Source: Dendrocalamus latiflorus (lineage: Eukaryota > Streptophyta > Magnoliopsida > Poales > Poaceae). From it: a stretch of 64,000 nucleotides of DNA. The notes below the pieces were generated by a model. That model searched no databases and was not told the DNA's origin. It saw nothing but the letters and a program-made list of their open reading frames with translations. Location of the stretch: contig CM029626.1 in assembly GCA_017311315.1 (NCBI GenBank), positions 30,746,869-30,810,868 of the forward strand, read 5' to 3'. The position numbers were made by a program, and so were the translations under genes. Positions 1 to 9,987 of this stretch are shown one piece after another (position 1 is the first letter of the stretch; each line of letters begins with the position of its first letter).

Positions 1-1005
1 ATGCACTTGAATGTCTCAACTACCTCAAATGAATGCAAATAGAGTAAATGAGGTTTTGGAGGCATACTACAAGCTCAAGGATGTTCAAGGAAGTAATCTC
101 ACCTTGTCCTTGGGCTGGTGGAGGTGTATTTATACTCCTCATTAACAAATTCGATTGTTTGAGGTTGATTCCTGAAAAAAAATCAGCAAATGCGGTAGTA
201 TTGTCATTCATCAGCTAGTACTACTGGACCTGTTTAGTAACCACTATAACAGGCATATTAATGCTTCTGAACTAGCCATTACAGTGCGACGCGTTACTTT
301 TGCCATTCAAGGTCCAGTAGTTCTGATCTTCGGTAGTACCGTTTCCACGGAATGGTACTACCATTTTTCTTGAGGGCAAAAGCCGACCCTCTACAAAAAA
401 ATGTACCACATGTAAAATTTAGTCCAACCCAAATGCAGTAGTTCCACTCATTGGTTGTGGTCATACTGCTAAGTGGTAGTACCATCGGTACTACCGATTT
501 CCCAGGGAGCAAAAGTGCTCCAAAATATACCTTTCCAGAAAATACATACTGACAACTAAGTTTCGGTCATACCAGAGTGTGGTAATACTGCACTAACTCC
601 CAGTCATACCACTAAGCGATAGTACTGCTAAGTATCCTCCGGTACTACTGTTTTTCCTCTAAATGCATAGTTGGCTTTGGAATTTTAATTCTAAGTGCAT
701 GCATGATCCTTAGTTGATCCAATGGTAGAAGAATTTTCTTTCAAGCTACTAGTTACGATCCCTCTTAATAGTACAGTGTCTAGCCTAAAAGTTGGTCTTC
801 CACCAAATCTCCAAAGACCAGTAAAAGCAAAAAGAGATCCTAGACTACTTATACCTTTCTTCCATGCCATTGTGATCTTCCCTTCAATTTTTGTCATGCA
901 TCTCCAAGTCAAAAACCATCTTCCAGGACTAAGCATTTCAAACACTTGATAAACATATTAGTTCCATATTCACTCGTTGTCATTAATTACCAAAACAATT
1001 TTAGG
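1..1005 (-). mobile_element. Probable SIRE/Maximus-type copia LTR fragment
   Basis: No coding potential is convincing here. From about 320 to 650 the sequence repeats short inverted motifs of the GGTAGTACC / GGTACTACC type. These resemble in style the CCGGTCTGACC clusters of the SIRE-type LTRs at 56.3 and 61.6 kb. Near 960-1005 the minus strand reads like the U3 start common in grass Maximus-type LTRs (a TTTTGGTAATTAATGACAAC-like run). Both points are family resemblance, not alignment. The low-coordinate end lies outside the window and no target duplication can be tested. The short frames at 691-949 match nothing I recognise. Confidence 0.4.
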
Positions 1006-3860
1006 GGCCTAGATGTTTTCACTCCGCTGCACCCCAGTCCAATTCCTTGCACTAGGAGCTTCACCTGAAGACCTCAAAGTGGCCTCGACCACCATTGAGC
1101 CCCTTCTTTCCCTTCGATGGCCCTCTGTGATGCCCCCTCTCTGCCGCCTTGGCTCTTTGTGCACCCTCAAGCTTCGCTGTTGCTCCTGGAGAGTCCCCCT
1201 TCACTCGTAGATACTCCCCTAGCATCGAATCTAGTTCTACAACCTCGTAGCATTGTTGTGCCATGCTTTGGCCACCGCCACTATAGGAGCTCACTGTCGG
1301 CTATCCTAGACCCCAAATTCGGCCGCATCGCCTCGCCCGGAGGTTTATGCCACAGCATACAGTCCATTTTTGGATTTGCCTCTACCCACCATGGTCTCCC
1401 TCACCTATGTTGAGCCTCATTTTTCTTCGATGAGGAGAATACTTTAGTGCTTTCATTAGTGTTTAACTGCATGTAATTAATTAGATTAATGACCATCGTT
1501 AGTCACTATTAATTTATGCCCTCCTCGTTTAATTGAAGCCCTGTCTTGTTGATGTGTGGGCCACATTGGCTTTTAAAATCCTTTTAATCCTATTTTAAAA
1601 GCTAAAGTGACTGACAAGTGGGCCCGATCTACTGTTTGCATAGTGCATAGGTCCCACCTGTCAGCGGTAGACCCATTTTCTTTTCAAAAATAAATCCAAA
1701 TTAAATTAAAATGCCATGGGACCCGTCTGTCAGTCTTAGTAAGCTGTTTTAGTAGAATATTAATTTAACAGTGGGTCCCACCTATTAGAGAGAGAAATTA
1801 TCTCTCCTCTATTTATTTTTTATTTAATACAAATTCAAACTTCAGAGAGCCAATTTTCACTCATTCTACCTCCAAATTTGATGAAATTTGTCTCTAAACT
1901 TTTCTAAATTCTACATATATCTAATGAAAGTGGAATTGTTCAATTTAGAGTTTATTTAAATTTTATTTTGTATTTAATGGTTTTCTCGCTTATTTGTTCA
2001 TTTTTCGATGCGATCGTCCGAGTAGAGTACAAGGACGTAGAAGGGCCCTAGTTCAAGACAATGCAAGAATTTCAAGACCAACCACTTGTGAGCTTGGTGA
2101 GTCAACATTTTGACCATATTGAACCTACATTTGTGCAAATTAATATTCATTTAAATTATCAAATTGCATGCTTACCTTACTATGCAAATGTATGTTAAAC
2201 TTAAGGTAGATACATGCTTACTTGATATTGAAGTGCTATTACGCCATCCTTTGACACTTGAATCACATGATCCTAATCACCCTAGATATTTAAGGGTAAC
2301 TATACTAGCTATAGGTCGTACTTAAATGCCATGCTAGTTTTGCTTGAGTACCAAGGCATTAATTTGCCCTAATCATCATCTTTTAATCATGAAACTTATT
2401 TTGGGCAGTCATTGAAGGAAAATAACTAGTATTTTGAGGTAACCTCATTTTATGCTTCTTAAAACCCTAAAACTTGTTGTTACCATATCTGGGTGGATGG
2501 TAAGATGGTTGGTGAGGACATAGCACGAGAAATTATGATATGTGGTATGCATCACCGAGATACCTTAAGGACTTAATCCTATGATGACATCCTAATGTAA
2601 AATAATACAATTATAAGTCTATAATGGTGTCGAGCTGGCTAAATAATTTATATCTATTGTGTGAATTGCACCATTAGAGTGACCCACGAGTCGTGTCACT
2701 GCTTTCAAACCATCGTGGACATGAGTCACATCACCGATGTAAGCCGCCATGTGGCGCAAAAGGGGGTCTGTGTGTGGTGGACGTAACACCCTCAGATGAA
2801 ACCTTACAGGCATAACTTACACATGGGATGCATTGTAAAGACCTTGCGATGATCTCCTTGATTCACATGTCCATGGAAATGTATGAAACAAAACAAGTTG
2901 ATTATCTCTTGTGGGTAAAGTGTAATGTCTCTATAGAGTATAAACTATTTGAATAGATGTGTCCATGGTCAAGGTGGGCATGGGAAATTACTCAAGTTAG
3001 TTTCTACTTCAAAAACTTTGTGGGTGGGATGAAAACTTGTTGGGTGGATGTAATCCTGAATTTGGATTTTCTTGGGTGAATGTAATCCAGTGTTGATAAT
3101 TGGGTGGATGTAACCCTAGTAATCAAGAACAAGCATATGGTGGATGGAACAATGTAACAGGTGGATGAAACCTACACCATTATACATATTTCACACTATC
3201 ACTCTCTTTAATAAAACATGATTTGGTTCAAATGCTAAGTTATAGCAATTTCTAATATTGGTAGTTTTTGAAATATACTTTGCTTTTAGCAAATAAAAGA
3301 ACCTAAGCCTTCCTTATTAAACCTTGCATGTATAAATATTGCATTTTGTGTGTTGGCTCATGGAGCATTGTTGCTTGTGCTCACTCTCGCTCATAAAATC
3401 CCTTAGACCTGTGGACCAAGGACACTATGCGTACCATGATGTCTCAGGAGCTTATGGTGAAGAAGATGGCAGTGATTAAATAGTCTCTAGTAATCTAGGT
3501 CTCACCCTAGCCCGGCTGACTAAGTTAGTATTTGTGTGCACCAATATTATCTAAGTTCTTGGCTAATATCGGTCCCACATAACTCACCCCAGTCGCTTGC
3601 TTGTGGTGAGATGTGCCCTCCCCTTTTGCTTTCACTTCCGCTTCTGCATTTATGTAATGTATACTTTTGGCCCGATTGCCCCTATTATAAACTTGACCTG
3701 ATGCAGTCTATTTTAACTCTGATGAATGTGACATTATTATATGGTATGGTTTACACTGTGTATGAAATAATTCAATGATGTTTTCTATGAGAAATATGTA
3801 CTAATCTAGGAAATAGTGCAGTGGTTTCACAGATAATTCCAGATTGGCTAAATCCATATA
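1006..3860 (+). mobile_element. Old member of the long non-coding (NC) LTR-type family
   Basis: This stretch has no real gene. It aligns in order with the NC copy at 5218-9982. There is a C-rich pseudo-coding block (about 1020-1410), then AT-rich DNA, then a shared segment at about 2060-2175 (motifs such as GAACCTA and AAATTATCAAATTGCATGC) that matches about 8100-8200. The tail at about 3800-3855 (GGAAATAGTGCAGTGG) matches the tail of the 5218-9982 copy (GGGAATAGTGCGATGG). Ends are blurred by mutation and I could not define a target duplication. It sits inside the reverse-transcriptase region of the old minus-strand SIRE copia that resumes at about 3862. Confidence 0.5.
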
Positions 3861-3861
3861 T

Positions 3862-5212
3862 AGCAAAAACCCATTTGGTTCCTATGACATTGTAACCATG
3901 GAGCTGCTCAACTAAGGTCCAGATATTATTTCTATTAAAGTTTTCTAACTCTTCATGCATGATATTGATCCAAGACTCATCAGTACGAGCCTGAGTGACA
4001 TCACATGGCTCAAAAGAAGCAATAAAAGTAGAATGAGCATGTGAGTAAAAAGAGATGAACCTTAAGTGAGTAACTTGCTCATGAAGACCTCCAATCATTG
4101 GATCTAGCAGATGTTGCAACTAGAGATGTTGAGCCATTCTCATATTTAGGTTACATCTATCTCATGTGCTGTGAAGGTAGGAGCAGAGCCACATGGTGTT
4201 GAAGAAGAATTGGGAGTAGGTTGTCCAGCTGAACTTGAAGTAGATGAAGCAAGTGCTTTAGCTAGTCTTATCAAAGGTAACCTTGTATGTCTTCACAATT
4301 TTTTTAGTCTCAAGATAAATTAAGCACACAATAGCCTCGAAAATGAGTAGGATAGCCTAGAAAGATCCCATCTAAAGGCCTAAACTCAAGCTTATCATGG
4401 TTGGCAAGTTTAAAAATGAACCATTTGCAGCCAAAGACTCTAAAGTGAGACACACTAGGCCTACGACCAAATCTTAACTCATAGGAAGTCTTGTGCTATG
4501 AAGCTCTTAAGAATATTCTGTTAGACACATAACAAGCAATGAAAATGGCCTCAGCTCAATACCACCTAGGAGTGGTATGCTCATCTAACACATTCTTAGC
4601 CATTTTAACTATGGTTCTATTCTTTCTCTCAACTGCACTATTTTACTGAGAACTCTAGGAGAGGAGAACTAATGCTCTAGACCATGCTCAGTACAGAATG
4701 AACAGAAGGATGAGTTTTTGAACTTAGTCCCATTGTCACTCCTAATGACCCTCAGGGCTCCTGGAAGATGAACTGACAATCCAAGAGCTAACCCTCTAAA
4801 ATGACCAAATGCCTCATCCTTAGATTCCAGGAAGTAAACCCCTGAGTATCTAGAGCAATCACCATCAGTGACTAGTACACTGGCTAAACTCTAGAAGGAC
4901 CTACAATGTCCATGTGCAGAGTTATCCTGAGCCATCTGTCATGACCATGGTAAGAGGTGGATATGAAGTAGCAACCATCTTGCCATGCCTACAAGGAGAG
5001 CAAATTAAATCCTTCCCACCCTTGATCTTAGGTAATCCCCTAATCAAATTCATGCTACTGATCTGTATCAAGTGATCAAAATCAATGTATACAAGCCTAT
5101 GGTGCTAGAAAGCAAGATCTCTAGACTTTGTAGCAATAAGACATCTAAGCCCAAAAGAGGAAGACTTAACAAAATTAGCACTAAAAACTCTCAAGATTAG
5201 AAATCCCAAAGA
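3862..5212 (-). pseudogene. Copia pol remnant (integrase core, linker, start of RT), broken
   Basis: At 3862-4119 the minus strand encodes a decayed linker/RT start. Its words DESWINIMHEELENF and GTKWVFA match the equivalents DESWVNAMHEELENF and the KWVF region of the 49.9-56.0 kb copia. Further up, 4350-4700 corresponds to integrase core around 51.9-52.2 kb, and 4930-5000 to the GAG-pre-integrase/integrase boundary around 52.5 kb. The frame is repeatedly broken and no catalytic triad is intact. The segment ends at the CTAGA duplication flanking the NC insertion; its continuation is at 9988 onward. Confidence 0.7.
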
Positions 5213-5217
5213 CTAGA
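5213..5217. repeat. Target-site duplication CTAGA (left) of the NC element
   Basis: CTAGA directly precedes TGTAACACCC at 5218 and recurs at 9983-9987 immediately after the end of the element. A perfect 5-bp duplication is what LTR-retrotransposon integrase produces. Confidence 0.8.
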
Positions 5218-5622
5218 TGTAACACCCTAAATTTTAGATGTTCAAAATTATGAATTTTTAAAACTTATTCATTGAATCATATTGGCATTCGAATTTATTC
5301 TACAATTTTATTTGAAGTCTTTCCAAATTTTGTAAAATACAAGTTAATAATTGGGAATAATTCCCAAATGCAAGTAATGAGCCTAACAATAAAAGATATG
5401 GGAATAATTTAATATAATGAATTACGAATTCTAAACTAATTTTAAATTGCACTTATATCCAAACATAAATTTAGAATTTTAAACTCAAACCGACAATCAA
5501 AAACTCGCATCTAAATAATTGAACTGAAAATTGAATTTTTGAATTTTAATATCATGCAAAACTAGAAATAATTAATCTTAATATGAAATAGAAATTCAAA
5601 ATAAAAATCTGAAATTCAAGAT

Positions 5623-6600
5623 TTGCTTAAGCTTTTCATTTTCCACTCATTCTTTTCCCTCTTTCTTCCTTCTCTTCCATGTGGCCCCTCCTTTTTTTCT
5701 CCCCCTCCTTTCTCTTTCTTCTTCTCCCACCTCTTCTTTTCTTCCTCCCTGTTCTGGCGTCAGCCATGCCACCCTCTGCGCTCCTGCACTGCACGTCGTA
5801 TCACCTATGTGCGCGTCACCTTGCGTGCCCCTGTCGCCATCACCATTCCGCGCGGTCGTCACTGAGAATCACACGCACGAGCTTTGGCTCTTCCTCGTTT
5901 CGTCGCCTCCGCTCCCACACCGTGGCTCTGGCTCACGTCACAGCATCGCACCTGCCCCCATGTTGCCATCACATCGCCCTGCAGCAACCGTCACCTCGCC
6001 ATCACTTCCCCCTGCGCCTGCATAGCCCTGCCATCCTCACGTCAGCGCCATGCCCTGCCTCTCGTCAGTCGTCTCCACGTCTTCTCAGCGCCCATGTCAC
6101 CGGCCCATGCCGTGTCCTGCTCTCGGGTCGTCAGCAATAGGGCCTCCACAGTGTCCCCTCTACACTATCAAGGGATCCCCCGAGCTCATGTTGGCCTCCT
6201 CACCCACCTTCTTCCCCAAACCCGACACGCAACATTTCCAGCCGCCATGGCCCCTCGCCGTCCTGGCTAGTCCAGCAATGCCATCCATGAGACGCTCATG
6301 TCATATCGTGTCCCTAGGCTCCATCTACTCTCCTCCTCACTTAATCAGAGTTCTGTGCAATGGGGCTCACACACTGACCATCTTCCCCATCACGGCCGGC
6401 CACCGCATCCACTACTACCAAGGAGCCCATGGATGACCTCGGCCTAATTCCTCCGTGGGAGAGCACCTCCACGCCCTCCCAAAGCTGACAACAGTGCTAC
6501 CTTTGGCTTTCCTCCCCTCTGATGAGCCGCCCACGGTGGTCTCCCAGCGCTGCCGCCCACGCATGATGCCAGCACACCTCGGCACCCCTCCGGCTGTGCC
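5623..6600 (+). other. C/T-rich, GC-rich block of the NC element (no gene)
   Basis: Several overlapping frames are open here (for example 5679-6140 and 6050-6436), but only because the strand is C-rich and stop-poor. The translations are Ser/Pro/His/Arg-rich without domain signatures. A comparably GC-rich block occupies the equivalent position in the other NC copy (41942-43140, G-rich on plus). It is more likely regulatory or structural LTR sequence than a coding region. Confidence 0.55.
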
Positions 6601-6640
6601 AACTGCCTGGGTAAGTTTATTTGCCTCCACTTAGTCACCT

Positions 6641-6716
6641 TAGGGCAAACGCCCAATTGGTTAGCCGAGCCGATCGATAATGCCCAGGTCTCAGGTTCGA
6701 ATCCATGCCCCCACAC
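6641..6716 (+). other. tRNA-like block inside the NC element
   Basis: About 75 nt resembling a decayed tRNA. There is a perfect B-box GGTTCGAATCC at 6694-6704. A D-arm/A-box-like GCCCAATTGGTTAGCC lies about 40 nt upstream. A possible five-pair acceptor stem is formed by GGGCA and TGCCC. The T-stem is mismatched and I cannot place an anticodon with confidence, so I do not call a functional tRNA. A related block occurs at the equivalent place in the NC copy at 30165-43685 (41845-41910, minus), so it belongs to the family and is not a chance match. Confidence 0.5.
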
Positions 6717-7647
6717 TTTTTCTTTTTATTTTTCTTTGATCCATTTATTTTTCTTTGATCCATTTCAATTAAGGAAAACTAAGGAAAATTAGAGATTAAT
6801 CCATGAAAGCTAATAAATTTGATTAGGATGTAGATAAGATTATTTAAAATTTAATATTGGATTAATTACCATATATGAGTAACTAATGTGGCTTGAATAT
6901 TTATTTAAAGTCTAATTGTTAATAAAGGGCCATTAATAAAAGATGGCTTTGGTGAAATATCCAAATTTAATAAAAATCCCAACCTGAAGGTAACAAGGTG
7001 AATAACAAATCAAGCCGCTTTGTAAAATTAATTAAATGTTATGTCGTAACCATTTAAAATGAAATAGACATTTGAATTAGAAAGTCATAATTTAAAATAT
7101 AATCCCCACCATTAGCATGTCGCCGATAAATAAATCTCAACAGTAGATTTAGTCAATAATGATAGTGAAATATAGTTCTGTATAGCAAGCTTGGCCCTAT
7201 GTAAGTAAAAAATTTAATTAAGATTAAATTATGCTGGATGCTAAGTAAAAAGATAAAATATGAATGTCAGCTGATTCTCAGAGTGTCTTCAATTAAAAAT
7301 CATAATTAGGTATTAAAATATAATGGCCTTGGATCATTGGACATTGGAATAATATTGCCAATGAATAATATGAAGAACAATGTAATATTATGACTAATAG
7401 TCACAGATGAGTAGTAAATAAATATACTAAAATTAACTATTAAGCATCAATGACATAATTAAATACTCTCGTTCTTCCATGAATTATTGAACTAATAATT
7501 TGGTGAATAATTTGAATAATTAGTAAATAGAATCCCATAAAATACCACAACTTAAGTTGCAAGGAATATAGACTCTAAAAATTAATTTAATAAACTAAAC
7601 TCATACATTTGTCTGTAAGTCTAAGCTAATTCATGGAATTTCCTTGA

Positions 7648-7649
7648 TA

Positions 7650-7678
<29 letters not shown>
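7648..7678. repeat. AAT/ATA microsatellite
   Basis: About ten tandem AAT triplets inside the AT-rich part of the NC element. Confidence 0.9.
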
Positions 7679-7680
<2 letters not shown>

Positions 7681-8867
7681 GAAGTTATTAAACTAAAGTC
7701 TGAGTCATGATATTCTTCCATCAGCTATACCTAGCCATCTCCAAGTTCTAAACGGAAATATTCTCATAAATATTCCTTCATCGTGAACCCTCCTTGGCAA
7801 CTGTCTCAATGAATTTCCTCCTACTAATCATTGCTTCACACCAACCCATTTGACTCCGTCAATACTCTGTGCCCAATCAACCCTACCTCAAATCACCCAT
7901 TTAATCATAATAAAAATTAATCAAATTCAATTGGATTTATTTGGATCTTTTGAGTTATTTGCCTTTATTTGGATTCAGTTGTTTAGCGCATAATTAGAAA
8001 TTGGAGCCCTAAAGAATCAATGGATCAAGCAAGATCAAGATCAAGGTGAAGATGAAGGCTAGGAGCTCAAGACCCTCAAATGAGAAAGCTTTGAGTGAGC
8101 TCAAGGCCGTGGTAAACCGCGCAAGGCGAGTCAATACTTTGACCATGTCGAACCTATGTTTTTTGCAAATTATTTTCATTTTAAATTATCAAATTGCATG
8201 CTATTATTTCATGTGCAAATATATATTGTTTTAAGATTCTAGTTATATGCCCATTATTTAACTTGTTACTATTACACCTCTTTTGGGACATTTGAATATA
8301 TGAGCCTTGTCACTCTAGTAAAATTATAATGGTAACCTTTCAAAAATAAGTTTACAATTATGTGCCATGCTTAACACTACTTAGATACTCAGGGGCACCA
8401 AAATGCCCTAAATATCACTTTCAATCATGAGAAACTAATTTGGGAAGTCATGGGTGGAAATGACTGGTATATTTTGATATGACTATTTTATGCTCCCAAA
8501 AACCCCGAACTTGCTTAAATATCTAGATGAATGGTAGGGGGGCTGGTGCAGTGGTGCACGAGAGTGTGATTAGTGTTAGAACTGCCCAGATAACCCTAAG
8601 AACTGAATCTTGTCATGATCTCCTGTGTAAGACAAGTACAACCATAAGTCTGTATATTACTACTTGGCCTAGTAGATTTACTGGACCCTGAAAGTCATCC
8701 CATCGGTGGAGGAGAGGGGTAGTGCAAGTGGCTGTCTGTGTGATGGCTTGAATGGGACACTCGTTGAGGGTGAAGTTTGCCATGGCGAGCTGGTCAGTGT
8801 GGGTATTCCAGCTAGTTAGTTGCTGGGGTAGAACATCCCACACAACTTATGGGACCCGCGGCAAGTT

Positions 8868-9061
8868 GAAGGTATTTTGAAAAGTTACTGTGATGGTCTA
8901 CTTAACTGCATGACTAAGGAATCGTGTTTAGCAACGAGCGGATCGTCTCTTGTGGGTAAAGTGTACAAACTCTGCAGAGTGAAAATTATCCAAATAGCCG
9001 TGCCCACAGTCAAGAGCGAACATGGGAACTTAACCAGATATATTTCTATTTCAAAAACTTT
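8868..9061 (+). repeat. Direct repeat copy 1 within the NC element
   Basis: Starts with GGTATTTTGAAAAG and contains TGACTAAGGAATCGTGT, CTTGTGGGTAAAGTGTAC and ACATGGGAACTTAAC. The same order of words recurs at 9518-9708, about 650 bp away. A single counterpart lies in the minus-strand NC copy around 31930-32130. Confidence 0.8.
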
Positions 9062-9517
9062 ATGGGTGGAATTGGAAAGTGGCGGGTAGTGAAAAGTCCT
9101 GATTTGTGTTGCCCTAGGTGTCGCCCCAGTGATAAGGTAAGTGGTTATAAGACTGAAAGGTTAGCATATGGTGCAGAAACCATGTAACGGTGGATGGAAT
9201 CTGGATCACTATTATTATTGCATTATTTCATGCATTGATAAAATTTGTTTTAGTTAAAATTGCCAAGTCTCAGGAAATTTGTATGTATCATATTTTAAAA
9301 GCAATTTATGGCAAATAAAATAACTCAAGCCTTCCCTTGATAAGCCATGTATGTTATCTATTTGCATCCTGTGTATTGGTTCGCGGAGCACGGTGGTTTG
9401 TACTTACCCTCGCTCACTCAATTAATCTAAAATTAGAAGTCAGATCGCTACATTTCAGCAATATACCTGGTCATGATGGTGCAGAAGCTCATATGGGTGA
9501 GATGATGGAAGGGGCGA

Positions 9518-9708
9518 GGTATTTTGAAAAACTATTGTGATGGTCTACTCAACCGCATGACTAAGGAATCGTGTGGAGCAACGAGCGGATCGACTCTTGT
9601 GGGTAAAGTGTACAACTCTGCAAAGTGAAAACTATTTGAATAGCTATGCCCACGGTCAAGGGCGGACATGGGAACTTAACTAGATATAGTTCTATTTCAG
9701 AAACTAGG
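9518..9708 (+). repeat. Direct repeat copy 2 within the NC element
   Basis: Second copy of the 8868-9061 segment, with scattered substitutions. It is too short and too deeply internal to be an LTR, so it is better explained as a segmental duplication inside the element. Confidence 0.8.
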
Positions 9709-9982
9709 GGAAGAAGATGAAGAGGTCAAGAACTAGGTCGCGAACCCTAGTTGGCTGCCTGTAGGCACGTCCTGAGGGTCCCACCTGTGTGTTCCGTTTT
9801 TGTTGCTGCATATTATTGGTTTTGGCCTAATCGACCCATGAGTAAGTCTACTATTATATTTACGCTTCCGCATGATATGTATTTTGATGTTCAGTATTGT
9901 ATCTGTGAGTACTATCGACTGATCCAGGGAATAGTGCGATGGAATCACAAAGGATTCTTAATTATAAAATATGGGTCCGACG

Positions 9983-9987
9983 CTAGA
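9983..9987. repeat. Target-site duplication CTAGA (right) of the NC element
   Basis: Right-hand partner of 5213-5217. The old SIRE copia sequence resumes directly after it. Confidence 0.8.

Larger units (their letters stand above)
5218..9982 (+). mobile_element. Complete NC-family element: giant solo LTR or non-coding retroelement, 4,765 bp
   Basis: It begins TGTAACACCC, ends ...GGGTCCGACG, and is flanked by the perfect 5-bp repeat CTAGA. The same start (TGTAACATCC) and end (mirror of TAGGGACCC) delimit the minus-strand copy at 30165-43685. Order of contents: AT-rich start; C-rich block 5630-6600; tRNA-like block 6641-6716; long AT-rich stretch 6720-8000; segment shared with the other NC copies from 8040; two ~190-bp direct repeats (8868-9061 and 9518-9708). 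The frames in the C-rich block (5679-6436) are overlapping low-complexity shadows with no domain. There is no PBS/PPT pair and no internal LTR pair, so a solo LTR of unusual length is likely; a non-coding LARD-like element is the alternative. Confidence 0.65.

Noticed and set aside
691..949. A possible host-gene exon on either strand (about 75-84 codons)
   Set aside because: No recognisable domain, open on both strands, and located beside LTR-type sequence.
5679..6436. Overlapping open frames of 110-150 codons in the C-rich block
   Set aside because: Several frames are open at once on a C-rich strand, the translations are low-complexity Ser/Pro/His without domains, and the block lies inside a non-coding element with a comparably GC-rich counterpart at 41.9-43.1 kb.
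6641..6716. A functional tRNA gene
   Set aside because: The boxes are tRNA-like, but the T-stem is mismatched and no anticodon arm can be assigned with confidence. I kept it as a tRNA-like block.
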